Assembly: GCF_049331405.1 (NCBI RefSeq)
Contig: NZ_CP186274.1
Span: 3,410,001-3,474,000 of the forward strand
Direction of reading: 5' to 3'
Length of the DNA stretch: 64,000 nt
From: PoT sp049331405
GTDB lineage: Bacteria > Planctomycetota > Planctomycetia > Isosphaerales > Isosphaeraceae
In this document: positions 1-8,711 of the stretch, piece by piece
Position numbering within the stretch: position 1 is the first letter of the stretch
Layout of the letters: every line of letters begins with the position of its first letter
Translations under genes and position numbers: made by a program
The notes under the pieces: generated by a model
The model's database searches: none
What the model saw: the letters and a program-made list of their open reading frames with translations, nothing else
Told to the model about the DNA's origin: nothing

Positions 1-92
1 CAAGTCTTTGCGGCCGATCCGGGGCCTCCCCGAGCGCCGAAGCCTCGAGCTTCAGGGGAGGTCTTCCGGCCTCGGCGTGGAGAGGCTCTCGA

Positions 93-959
93 TCACTTCG
101 TCCCGCTCGATTTCCCCTTGGCCGTCTTCTGAGGGGCTGCGGCGGGGGCGGGTGCAGGGGGGGCGTCCTTCGCGGGCTTGGCGACCGCGGTGGGAGCCTT
201 CGCGCCGACCTTGGGTTCCTTCGGCGCCTTCTCCTTGGACGTCTTGGCGCTCGAGGCCTTCGCCGTCTCGCCCACTTCCTTCTGGCCGAGGCCCGTGGGG
301 CACATCTTCACGAGCTCGCAACGAGGGCAATCGGGCACCCCTTCGATGCAGGTGTCGCCCGCGAGGTCTTCGAATAGCTCGAGGAATTCGCCCGCACGAT
401 TCTTGGGGATGGCGCGTTCGAGGGTCCCGCGCAGGGTCGGCAGGTCGACCTCGGCTTCGGCGATCCCGAGCCGTTCCAGGACGCGACGCAGGGACGAGTC
501 GAGAGGAAGGGCATGGCCGCCGAGCGCGTACTGGACGACGGCCGCCAGGACGTAGTCTGACGCCAGCAGGAGTTCGTATTCCTGGAGCAGCTTCATCGAC
601 TCCTTGAGGGGCTTCTTCGCGAGCGCCTCGAGGGTGAAGCCGTAGGTCTTCTCGAAGAGCTGGCGGAGGAAGCGACGGAGGCGATAGGCCCGGTCTTCGG
701 CGTTGGGGAGGCCGGCCAGGACCCCCTGGATTTCCTCGAGCGAGCTGACGCGGACTTCGTTCCAGTCGAAGAAGTCTTCCTTGAATCGCGTCAGGGCCTT
801 GTTCGCCTGCTCCCGAGTGCCATCCTCGTGGCAGATCCCGAAAATCACCGCCTCAAGGACCGTCAACTTCGGCGTGGCGCGCTCGGGCTTCTGCTTGTAG
901 CGCTTCTTGAGCTGCGCCAGGACGTCGTTGAGGAATTGCGCTTTGCTTTGTGTGGCCAT
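93..959 (-). CDS. Endonuclease III-like (HhH-GPD / Fe-S) protein
   Basis: A 288-residue protein of the endonuclease III / HhH-GPD DNA glycosylase superfamily. I see the helical core, a segment ending LDSSLRRV that aligns with the catalytic-Asp segment of EndoIII (VDTHIFRV), and a C-terminal cysteine cluster C-x6-C-x2-C-x5-C, the pattern that binds a 4Fe-4S cluster in Nth and MutY. The hairpin LPGVGxK that holds the catalytic lysine in bifunctional Nth is not recognisable; the aligned stretch reads LLASDYVLA. The last 70 residues are Lys/Ala/Pro-rich and probably disordered. The start at MATQSK is chosen because residues upstream of it look non-coding. It lies 85 bases downstream of rbfA on the same strand. 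Superfamily is fairly sure; glycosylase activity is uncertain. Confidence 0.8.
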   Translation of the reverse strand: MATQSKAQFLNDVLAQLKKRYKQKPERATPKLTVLEAVIFGICHEDGTREQANKALTRFKEDFFDWNEVRVSSLEEIQGVLAGLPNAEDRAYRLRRFLRQLFEKTYGFTLEALAKKPLKESMKLLQEYELLLASDYVLAAVVQYALGGHALPLDSSLRRVLERLGIAEAEVDLPTLRGTLERAIPKNRAGEFLELFEDLAGDTCIEGVPDCPRCELVKMCPTGLGQKEVGETAKASSAKTSKEKAPKEPKVGAKAPTAVAKPAKDAPPAPAPAAAPQKTAKGKSSGTK

Positions 960-1044
960 GGGTGTGCGGATTCGGGTCGGGAGTATGTATGAAAACAAGC
1001 CGGACGTCAGTGTGGACCCGCGCCCGGCGATGATGATGTTGGGC

Positions 1045-1512
1045 TTAGATGTCGGAGCCGGGCCTTGAGGAGGAGGGGTCGTCGGCGTCGATCAGGTCGG
1101 ATTCATCGTCGTCGGAATCCGCGGCCTCGTCATCGACCTCGGCGTTGGCGTCAGCGTCGGCCTGGCGATCAGCGGCCATCACCGAGTCGATCAGCTTGGA
1201 GATCTCGACCGACTTCTTGATGCTCTCGTCTTTCTTGAAACCCAGGATCGGCGTGAAGCGGGTCTGCAGCCGCGCGGCGACGCGGGACTGGAGGAAGCCA
1301 CAGGCGGAGCGGAGGCCGGCCATCGTCCGATCCTGGTCGGCCTTCGAGCCCATGATCGAGACGAAAACAGTGGCGTTGCGCAGGTCGCTGGCGAGCTCGA
1401 CCTTCAAGACCGTGACCGAGTGGACCCTCGGGTCGGACAGTTCGAAGAGAATCGCGGAGGCGACCACCTCGCGGATAGCCTCGGCCAAGCGCAAGTTGCG
1501 ATGCGAGGACAT
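1045..1512 (-). CDS. rbfA: Ribosome-binding factor A
   Basis: RbfA binds the 30S subunit and helps the late maturation of the 16S rRNA 5' end. The N-terminal 115 residues show the family's fold and motifs: SHRNLRLAEAIREVVASAI, LSDPRV, VTVLKVE, ATVFVSI, and the late RFTPILGFKKDESI segment. The remaining 40 residues are an Asp/Ala-rich acidic tail, making the protein (155 aa) longer than the usual 110-130. It follows the DUF503 gene with a gap of six bases and belongs to the nusA-infB operon, as in many bacteria. Confidence 0.95.
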   Translation of the reverse strand: MSSHRNLRLAEAIREVVASAILFELSDPRVHSVTVLKVELASDLRNATVFVSIMGSKADQDRTMAGLRSACGFLQSRVAARLQTRFTPILGFKKDESIKKSVEISKLIDSVMAADRQADADANAEVDDEAADSDDDESDLIDADDPSSSRPGSDI

Positions 1513-1518
1513 GGGGGC

Positions 1519-1800
1519 TTAGACCTCCGAGATGGCATGACTCAGGAGCTCCGCCCCTGGGTACACGGCCAAGGCTTCGGTGATGCGCTCCAGGATTTCG
1601 AAAACCTCGCGACGGCCGCTCCCGGCCGCGGCGAAGAGGAAGGAGATCCCCGACGGCTCGCCATCCATGTCGGTGGCGGCGACCGAGATGTTGAAGTGTT
1701 TACGGAGCTTGGTCATGATCGTCTGCATCCTTCGGCGCTTCTCTCGTGCGGAATGGCAGCCACCGATCCGCAGATCCAGGCGGAGGGTTGCCACGGTCAT
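1519..1800 (-). CDS. DUF503 family (YlxP-like) protein
   Basis: A 93-residue protein matching the DUF503/YlxP family, small proteins of unknown function often coded between infB and rbfA. The family's start pattern is visible: a beta strand (ATLRLDLRIGGCHS), then AREKRRRMQTIMTKLRKHFNISVA, where other members have SLKxKRR. The ATG at 1800 is preferred over the upstream in-frame ATG at 1869 because the family begins here and the upstream part falls inside a strong inverted repeat. The position between infB and rbfA supports a role linked to ribosome biogenesis, which is an inference. Confidence 0.85.
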   Translation of the reverse strand: MTVATLRLDLRIGGCHSAREKRRRMQTIMTKLRKHFNISVAATDMDGEPSGISFLFAAAGSGRREVFEILERITEALAVYPGAELLSHAISEV

Positions 1801-1860
1801 GACGGCTCGCTCGTTCTCGATGTCGATTCGGGTTTGTCGGCCGATGAGCCCGGCGGCGCA

Positions 1861-1892
1861 CGGCGCCATCCGGGGTTCCCCGGATGGCGCCG
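1861..1892 (-). other. Long perfect hairpin between infB and the DUF503 gene
   Basis: Bases 1861-1875 are the exact reverse complement of 1878-1892, giving a 15-bp GC-rich stem with only two bases between arms (in practice a tetraloop on 14 pairs). It sits in the 117-base gap between the infB stop and the next gene. No T-run follows it on either strand, so an intrinsic terminator is unlikely; an RNA processing or mRNA-stabilising site that lowers downstream expression is a reasonable inference. Confidence 0.65.
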
Positions 1893-1917
1893 GCCACCGC
1901 CAGGTTTCAGGCCAGGA

Positions 1918-4900
1918 TCAGAGCGTACGGCGGATGACGTCGATCCGGTAGGCTTCGATCACGTCGTCGGTCTTCAAGTCATCGAAATTGGTGATCTTGA
2001 TACCGCACTCGAACCCTTCGCGGACTTCCTTGACGTCGTCCTTGAACCGCTTGAGGGCCTCGATGCCACCCTTGTAGATCTCGCGGCCTTCGCGGATCAG
2101 GCGGGCCTTCGCCGATCGCTCGAACGTGCCCTGGGTCACGAAGCAGCCCGCGACGGTGCCGATCTTCGAGATCTTGAAGGTCTGCCGCACAACCGCTCGG
2201 CCGAGGTGGACCTCCTTGATCTCGGGGACGAGCATACCCTCGACGGCCTTCTTGATCTCGTCCGTCACCTGGTAGATGATGTCGTATCGACGGATGTCGA
2301 TCTTCTTCTCATCGGCCATGGTGATGGCGCGGTCTTCGGGGGCGACCCGGAAGCCGATGACGATGGCCTGCGAGGCGTCCGCCAGAAGGATGTCGCTCTC
2401 GGTGATGCCGCCCACGCCCTTGAGCAGGACCCGGATCGGCACCTCGGTGTTCTCGAGCTTCTCGAGCTCCTTGATGAGTGCCTCGAGCGACCCCTGGACG
2501 TCGGTCTTGAGGATCAAGTTGAGGTTCTTGACCTTCTGCTCGGCCATCTTGCTGTAGAGGTTCTCGAGCGTGACCGCCTGGCGTTCGCCCAGGGCGACGC
2601 CTCGGGTCCGGAGCCGACGCGACTCGGCGATCTCGCGGGCTCGCGAGATGTCGTCGACCACGCCGAACTTCTCGCCGGCGGTCGGCACCGCGTCGAGGCC
2701 CGAGACCTCGACCGGGGTCGAGGGGCCGGCCTCGGTGACGGAGCGCCCCTTGTCGTCGAAGAGGGCCCGGACGCGGCCGAAGCCATCGCCGCAGACCATC
2801 ACGTCGCCGACGCGGAGGGTGCCGTCCTGGACGAGCACGGTGGCCACGACGCCCCGGCCTTCCGAGATCGACGCTTCCAGGCAAGTGCCCGTCGCCGGAC
2901 GCTTGGGATCCGCCTTGAGCTCGCAGCGGAGCTCGGCGACGATCCCGAGCATTTCGAGCAACTCGGGGATGCCCTGGCCGGTGATCGCCGAGGTCTTGAT
3001 GACCGGCGTATCGCCGCCGTATTCCTCGGGAGCAAGATCCTGCTGCGAGAGCTCGCCGTAGATCTTGTTGAGGTTCACGTTCGGCAGGTCGATCTTGTTC
3101 AGGGCGATGACGATGGGGACGTCGGCCGCCTTCGCGTGGGCGATCGCCTCCTGGGTCTGCGGCATGACGCCGTCGTCGGCGGCCACGACGAGGACCACGA
3201 TGTCGGTGACATTCGCACCTCGGGCACGCATGGCGGTGAACGCCTCGTGGCCGGGGGTATCGACGAACGTGATGAGCTTGCCATCATGCTCGACCTGATA
3301 CGCACCGATGTGCTGCGTGATGCCGCCGCTCTCGGACGAGACGACGTTCGACTTGCGGATGCGGTCGAGCAGCGACGTCTTGCCGTGGTCGACGTGGCCG
3401 AGGATCGTGATGACCGGCGGCCTGGCGACCTGGTCGCCAGGATCCGACTCGTCATCGATGAACTTGAGGAGGTCATCTTCGGCGGTTTGCTCGTAGACGA
3501 CCTCAAGCTCGACGCCGAACTCGAGGGCGAGCATCGTGGCCATTTCCTCATCAAGCGTCGCGTTGATGTTCACGAGCTGTCCGAGGCTCGTCATCATGCG
3601 CTTGATCAGGTCCTGGGCCCGGATCCCGGTCACTTCGGAGAGGCTCCGGACTGTGATCGGCAGCTCGATCTCGACGTGAGACTTGCGAGCCTGGAGGGCG
3701 TTGCCGCGGGCGCCTCCCTTGTGGTGGCCCTTGCGACCCCCACGAGAACGACGAGCCTCTTCCTCCGACTCATTCATGAGCGCGGAGGCGGGCATCGGCG
3801 AGGAGACGCGACGCTCGGTCGCCCGCTCGGTGCGCTTGGCACGGCGGCCGGCGCGATCGGCCGGGGTCCCCAGTCGGGAGCCGGGGCCGCTGCCCTTGCC
3901 CTTGCGATCATCCTCCTCCTCGACCGGGGGCGCCGGGGGCGCAACCGGGGCGGGGGCCTGATTCAGACCCGGGCGTCTGATGCCCTGAGGGCCGGTGCCC
4001 ATGCCGGGACGAGGCGGCATCGTGCCGGGGCCACCGGGGCCGCCGGGACGGTGCTGTTGCGGACGACCGGGGCCGGCACCAGGACGCTGCTGGGTGGACG
4101 CCGGCGGCGTCGTGCCGAGCTGGCCCGACTTCCGCATCGCGATCAACTCATCGGGAGTGTATCGCTTCTCGGGGCGTTGGGTTTTGACCTCGGGACCGCT
4201 GCTGCTGGGGCCTCCGCCGCCGGGGCGGACGTTGGTCGGCCGGCGGATCTGGCCCGTCGGTCCCGAGTTCGTGGCCACGGGGGGCAGGGGCCTGCGGGCT
4301 CCGCCACCGGGCAGCGGCTCGCGACGATTCCCCTCGTTCGGCCCGCCGCCTTGCGTATCCTCGTCGGACCGACGCTGGGAGATGTTCGGGGGAGGTCCTT
4401 GCCGCGGATGGGCCTGACGAATCCCCGCCGGGGAGACGTAGTCGCTCCGCTTCAGCGGGGGCGGGGTGCTCGGATTCGGGCGATAATCGACCGGGGCCTG
4501 CTGGGGGTTGGCCGGTCGGACGGGGGCATTCGCGTTGCCACCGACGTTGCCGCCACCGCCACCACCAGGGCTACCGGGACCACCGGTCCCGCGATGCGGG
4601 GTGTGCCCGGAGAGGGGGCCGCCGGATCGGGGTGGCGAGGTGAGTCCGCCAGGCCTTGCCACGGGCGGGTTGCCGCCGCTGAGCTGGGCACCGTGGGCGG
4701 GAGCCGGGGCCGAGGAGCGTGCGGGCCCATGACCATGAGAGGGAGACGTCGCCGCCGGCGCGGGAGGACGCGCGGCGCCTTGCGGGGCCTGGGCCGGTTG
4801 GACGGGGGGCCGGGCGGGGGATTGGCACCCACCTGGGGGGCCTGGGCCGCGGGGGCCGTCGCTGCGGGGGCCGTGGGACGTTCGGGGGCGACCGTCGAGG

Positions 4901-5306
4901 CCGGAGCACTCGCACTCGGGCCCGAAGCCGGGCGTTCGTGTGTCACCGTCGAGGCAGGGGTGCCCAGGGTGGTCGGGCGTTCGGGGGCGACCGACGAGGC
5001 CGGGCCACTCGAGGCCGGGCGGGTCGCCGTTGAAGCTGTCGCGCTGATGGCGGGCGTCTCCGGAGGTCTTGGTCGGGACGAAGGAGGGGCTGTCGGGGTC
5101 GGGGATGACTGCTCGCGAGGGGGCCCGGCCGGCGGTGCCGATGCCGACTGACCATGCATCAATTGCCTGATCCGGTCGACCGTCACAGGGTCTAGGCTCG
5201 CCAGGGCGCTGACTTTGACGTCAAGCCCCCAACGCTGAATTCGGTCGAGAAGCTCCTGGCTCTTTAGACCCAGTTCTTTCGCCAACTCGTGGACACGCGT
5301 GGACAA
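1918..5306 (-). CDS. infB: Translation initiation factor IF-2, apparent frameshift near base 4806
   Basis: IF-2 is the GTPase that brings initiator tRNA to the ribosome. Domains seen: N-terminal IF2_N helix-turn (STRVHELAKELGLKSQELL), a long Pro/Gly-rich linker, a second IF2_N-like domain (ITVRSLSEVTGIRAQDLIKR), then the G domain with GHVDHGKTS, GGITQHIGAYQ, DTPGHEAF, NKID and SAITGQG, and the C-terminal beta-barrel/C2 domains. The first ~165 codons lie in one frame and the rest in the -1 frame; the switch is best placed at the C6 run complementary to 4804-4809, where one frame stops looking like IF-2 linker (becoming Arg-rich) and the other starts. Repaired, it would be about 1129 aa. The TTG at 5306 is chosen because AGGAGG lies eight bases upstream; the TTG at 5312 is too close to it. 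As IF-2 is essential, an assembly indel or a -1 slip at CCCCCCG is likelier than a null allele. Confidence 0.9.
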
Positions 5307-5332
5307 CGGCAACTCCTCCTGGGTGGGGCCAC

Positions 5333-5355
5333 GGCCCGGACCACTTGTCCGGGCC
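5333..5355 (-). other. Hairpin in the nusA-infB intergenic region
   Basis: Arms 5333-5341 and 5347-5355 form a perfect 9-bp GC-rich stem with a five-base loop, about 25 bases upstream of the infB start. There is no T-run. It may be a leader structure or a processing point between nusA and infB; function is not shown by the sequence. Confidence 0.45.
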
Positions 5356-5473
5356 AGCCCGATCGATCAAGGGTAAATACCTTGCCGACCGGTCGCCCAA
5401 CACCCCAGGGGCCCTTTTGCTCAAGGGGGTAGTTCGACGCAGTCGGACCGCGGTGGCAGGCCCATGCGGGGCC

Positions 5474-7117
5474 TCATGGCTGGTGCATATCCGATTCACT
5501 TTCCTCGACGTCGTCCGCCGAGATGGGTTTTGTAGGGGGCTCCGGGTCTACGCTCCCCGCGCCAGCCTCGATCTCCTGAGGCGAATCTCCCGATTCTACC
5601 GCTTCCGTCACGATCCGCAATGTTTCGTCCTGATCCTCGTTACTCGGGACCGACGTCACCTCGGGATCTCGTTCCTCATCCAGCGGTTCTTCGGCGAGAG
5701 CTAGATCGCGGATCTCATCCGACTCTTCCGAGTCTGTCAAGTCCGCCTCTTCGTCAATGGCCTCAGATCCCGCACCTTCCTGCTCCCCCGCCTCCTCGAA
5801 TTCGGCCGAGGCCGGGGCCGCACTCCCAAACAAATCATCCAGGGTGGGCCGGGCACTCCGCGCCCCCCTTGCCTCGGTCCCATCTCCGCCCGCCGACGCC
5901 TCTTCGGTCGTCGCGTCGGCCGAAGCCGCCGGCGCCGGGGGTCGGGCCCCCTTCCGCCTCGGCATCTCGTCCGCCTGCTCTTCGGCCAGGGTCTCGGCGC
6001 GGCCGACGATCTCCACAGCTAGTTCTTCGGTGAGACCCTCGATCGTGTTCACCAGGTCGGAGATTTCCATGACCGAGAGGTCGTCATAGCTAAGTATGCC
6101 TTGCTCGACAAGCTTCTCGGCGAGATCCGTGTCGACCCCTTCGATTTTCGTGAAGGCGCCCACGGCCTTTTCGATGAGTTCGTCGAGCTCCTCGCTGGTC
6201 ATGATCTCGATGTCCCACCCGACCAGCTTCGAGGCCAGCCGGACGTTCTGCCCTCGGCGGCCGATGGCCAGCGAGAGTTGGTCCTCGCGGACGAGCACGA
6301 TGGCCCGACCGAGGAGCTGGCAGAGCATGACCTCGTCGATCTCGGCCGGCTGCAGGGCGTTCGGGATCAGGACTTGGAGCGACTCGTTCCAGCGGACGAT
6401 GTCGATGCGCTCGCCGCCGAGCTCGTCGACGATGTTCTTGATACGCGTCCCGCGCACGCCGACACAGGCCCCGACCGCGTCGACCTTGGAGTCGATCGAG
6501 GTTACGGCCACCTTCGAGCGATATCCGGCCTCGCGAGCCAGGGCCCGGATCGAGATGATCTGGTCGGCGATTTCGGGGATTTCGAGCTCGAAGAGGCGTC
6601 GGACGAAGTCGGGATGGGTGCGGCTGAGGATGATCTTGACGCGTTGCCCGACCTTGCGGACGTCGAGGATCACCGCGCGGATGCGTTCGTTCGGGTGATG
6701 GCTCTCGCCCGGGATCTGCTCGCTACGGGGAAGGAGGGCGTCCGTCTTGCCGAGGTTGACGGTGACGGCACCACCTTCAAAGCGCTGGACGGTCCCCGTG
6801 ATGAGGTCGCCTCGCTGATCCTCGAATTCGTCGAAGAGGCTATCTCGCTCGGCCTCGCGGATCTTCTGGATGATGACTTGCTTGGCGGTCTGGGCCGCGA
6901 TCCGGCCGAGCTCGGCGGGGTCCATCTTGACCCCGTCCTTGGTCGCCTGGATATCGCAATTGTCGGGGTCGATATGGACGATAATCTCGGAGGCTTCGGG
7001 ATAGTGCTTCTTGGCCGCCGTCGCGAGCGCCGACTGAATCCCCTCGATAAGAGTATCTTTGGCGATATTCTTTTCGCGATGAATACTGTCGATGATGCGA
7101 ACCAGATCGACGCTCAT
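5474..7117 (-). CDS. nusA: Transcription termination/antitermination factor NusA
   Basis: NusA binds RNA polymerase and nascent RNA and modulates pausing and termination. The 547-residue product has the N-terminal RNAP-binding domain (SVDLVRIIDSIHREKNI, with GIQSALATAAKK), an S1 domain starting GDLITGTVQRFEGGAVTVNLG, two KH domains (VGVRGTRIKNIVDELGGERID; AIGRRGQNVRLASKL) and a helix-hairpin-helix repeat (FTKIEGVDTDLAEKLVEQG). The last ~150 residues are acidic and low in complexity. Start ATG at 7117 is supported by GGAGG six bases upstream; residues before it are not conserved-looking. First gene of the nusA-infB-DUF503-rbfA group. The usual upstream partner rimP is not present here. Confidence 0.96.
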   Translation of the reverse strand: MSVDLVRIIDSIHREKNIAKDTLIEGIQSALATAAKKHYPEASEIIVHIDPDNCDIQATKDGVKMDPAELGRIAAQTAKQVIIQKIREAERDSLFDEFEDQRGDLITGTVQRFEGGAVTVNLGKTDALLPRSEQIPGESHHPNERIRAVILDVRKVGQRVKIILSRTHPDFVRRLFELEIPEIADQIISIRALAREAGYRSKVAVTSIDSKVDAVGACVGVRGTRIKNIVDELGGERIDIVRWNESLQVLIPNALQPAEIDEVMLCQLLGRAIVLVREDQLSLAIGRRGQNVRLASKLVGWDIEIMTSEELDELIEKAVGAFTKIEGVDTDLAEKLVEQGILSYDDLSVMEISDLVNTIEGLTEELAVEIVGRAETLAEEQADEMPRRKGARPPAPAASADATTEEASAGGDGTEARGARSARPTLDDLFGSAAPASAEFEEAGEQEGAGSEAIDEEADLTDSEESDEIRDLALAEEPLDEERDPEVTSVPSNEDQDETLRIVTEAVESGDSPQEIEAGAGSVDPEPPTKPISADDVEESESDMHQP

Positions 7118-7170
7118 GGAAATCCTCCGAGGCGCAGATGAGCCGGGAATAATCGAACGCTGAGGTTGAC

Positions 7171-7200
7171 CAAAAACCACGCCTTTTTGGAGGCGTGGTT
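7171..7200 (-). terminator. Terminator-like hairpin (possible attenuator) in the nusA leader
   Basis: On the minus strand arms AACCACGCCT and AGGCGTGGTT form a perfect 10-bp stem around a six-base loop, followed by a run of five T including the last stem bases. It points toward nusA and ends about 54 bases before its ATG, with the divergent fur promoter upstream. Transcription reaching nusA from a promoter in 7200-7350 would cross it, so it could act as an attenuator. NusA autoregulation by leader termination is known in other bacteria; here it is inferred. Confidence 0.55.
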
Positions 7201-7350
7201 CGTGTTAAAACCTCAGCGGGCCGACCCTGGGCCACGCCTCCTTGGACGTCTGCGACGGTTGCCCGCGAAGGCCGCGGGTCAGGTCGCAAGACGTAGACCG
7301 GCGCGGAAGTTCCATCCGCGTACGGTGCCGGGCTTTACTTTAACAAGCGG

Positions 7351-7379
7351 TTGACAGGAGTGTCAAGCGTCCCAACAAT
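7351..7379 (+). promoter_or_regulatory. Sigma-70-type promoter of the Fur-family gene
   Basis: A perfect -35 box TTGACA (7351-7356), a 17-base spacer and a -10-like AACAAT (7374-7379, four of six matches) lie 35 bases before the ATG at 7414. The direct or inverted copies of TGTCA/TGACA around the -35 (TTGACAGGAGTGTCAA) form a short palindrome that could be an operator, possibly for the Fur-family product itself. Confidence 0.55.
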
Positions 7380-7413
7380 TGCGTGTGCGACTCTTGAGGG
7401 TGAGGGACGTTTG

Positions 7414-7896
7414 ATGAGTTCCGACTTCCATCACGAAGACGTGAGGCAGGCCCTCGAGGCCGGCGGATGGCGTTGCACACCCCAACGGCTGGCCGTCTAT
7501 CAGTACCTCAGCCAGACCGACGACCACCCGACGGCGGAAGAGGTCTTCCAGGGGGTCCGCTTCGACGTGCCCAGGATCAGCCTCGCGACCATCTACAAGG
7601 CTCTCGAGGCCCTCGTCGAGTGCGGTATCGCCACGAAGCTCACCGAGGGGGATGGCTCGGCCAGGTACGACGCCCGGAGCGAGCAACATTATCACCTGCG
7701 CTGCCTCAAGTCGGGTAGAGTTCGCGACTTGCCGACCACTTTCGACCCAGGCCTGATCGACCGACTGGACCCCAAACTCACGAGCGAGCTGCGCGATCAG
7801 GGGTTCCACGTCACCGGATACCGACTCGAGCTCGTCGGCTTTTTCGATCAGGAAGATGCGTCGATGTCGGGGGCCGAGGGATCTGCCGAACGATGA
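7414..7896 (+). CDS. Fur-family metal/peroxide-responsive repressor
   Basis: A 160-residue Fur-superfamily regulator. The winged-helix DNA-binding half is clear: RCTPQRLAVYQYL, HPTAEEVFQGVR, ISLATIYKALEALVECGI. The dimerisation half begins with the histidine cluster EQHYHLRC typical of metal site 2. The structural-zinc CxxC after it is degraded to CLKS and no second CxxC is present near the C-terminus, so a Cys4 structural zinc site seems missing. The start at 7414 has GAGGG upstream and fits the family length. Its stop overlaps the tatD start in ATGA, so the two are translationally coupled. The exact inducer (Fe, Zn, Mn, peroxide) cannot be told. Confidence 0.88.
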   Translation: MSSDFHHEDVRQALEAGGWRCTPQRLAVYQYLSQTDDHPTAEEVFQGVRFDVPRISLATIYKALEALVECGIATKLTEGDGSARYDARSEQHYHLRCLKSGRVRDLPTTFDPGLIDRLDPKLTSELRDQGFHVTGYRLELVGFFDQEDASMSGAEGSAER

Positions 7897-8711
7897 ATCT
7901 CGATCTCGAACGCAACGCGTCCTCCTGGCTCATCGACACCCACGCACATCTCGATGACACCCGCCTCAAGTCCGACCTCGACGGCGTGCTCTCTCGCGCC
8001 CGGGCCGCGGGAGTCGGCCAGGTTGTCGTGATCGCCACGTCCGCCGACGACAGCGAATCGATCGTCGAACTGGTCGGACCGCGTCCGGGACTCTTCGCCG
8101 CGGTTGGCATCCATCCCAACGATCTGACTCAGTGCCGCGAGGGGGACTGGGAGCGTATCAAGGCGCTGACCAAACGCGAGAAGGTCGTGGCGCTCGGCGA
8201 GACGGGCCTCGACCGCTTTCGCGACGACACCCCGTTCGCCATGCAGATTGAGTGGTTCCACCGCCATCTCGACCTGGCGAAGGAACGCGACCTCCCCGTC
8301 GTCATTCACTGCCGGAACAGCGAGGACGACATCCTCGGATGCCTCGAACAGCTCGGCAGGCCCGTGCGAGGAATCCTCCACTCGTTCACGGGGACCTGGG
8401 AACACGCCGCCCGCTTCCTTGATGTGGGGCTCCATATCTCGTTCGCGGGGATGGTGACCTTCGAGAACAAGTCGCTCGATCCCCTCCGCGACGTCAGCGT
8501 GCGGGTCCCGGATGACCGTATCCTGGTTGAGACGGATAGCCCTTATTTAAGCCCACATCCGTTTCGGGGTCGGACGAACGAGCCCCAGCGCGTCGCGACG
8601 ACGGCGGCCCTTCTCGCGTCACTTCGCGGGATCGGCGTCGCGGAATTCGCGGCAATGACGACGAACAACGCACGAAGGCTCTTTCGTATACCCGACGACG
8701 ACCTGATTTAA
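7893..8711 (+). CDS. tatD: TatD-family metal-dependent DNase
   Basis: A 272-residue TIM-barrel metallohydrolase of the TatD family, which hydrolyse DNA and have been linked to DNA repair and quality control. Visible metal-ligand motifs: DTHAHLDD at the N-terminus, GETGLD, VVIHCR, LHSFTG and ETDSPYLSP with the closing region GRTNEP. The second motif departs slightly from the common GEIGLDYY. The gene overlaps the Fur-family gene by four bases (ATGA). The coupling to a metal or peroxide regulator suggests expression under stress, which is inference. Confidence 0.93.
   Translation: MNLDLERNASSWLIDTHAHLDDTRLKSDLDGVLSRARAAGVGQVVVIATSADDSESIVELVGPRPGLFAAVGIHPNDLTQCREGDWERIKALTKREKVVALGETGLDRFRDDTPFAMQIEWFHRHLDLAKERDLPVVIHCRNSEDDILGCLEQLGRPVRGILHSFTGTWEHAARFLDVGLHISFAGMVTFENKSLDPLRDVSVRVPDDRILVETDSPYLSPHPFRGRTNEPQRVATTAALLASLRGIGVAEFAAMTTNNARRLFRIPDDDLI

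Noticed and set aside
1420..5151. A 1243-codon open frame on the plus strand
   Set aside because: It is antisense to infB, rbfA and the DUF503 gene, which have clear motifs. Long antisense frames are expected from GC-biased third positions; no ribosome site or domain is visible.
7166..7354. A 62-codon frame between nusA and the Fur-family gene
   Set aside because: It covers the attenuator-like hairpin and promoter region, has no ribosome site and no plausible protein features.
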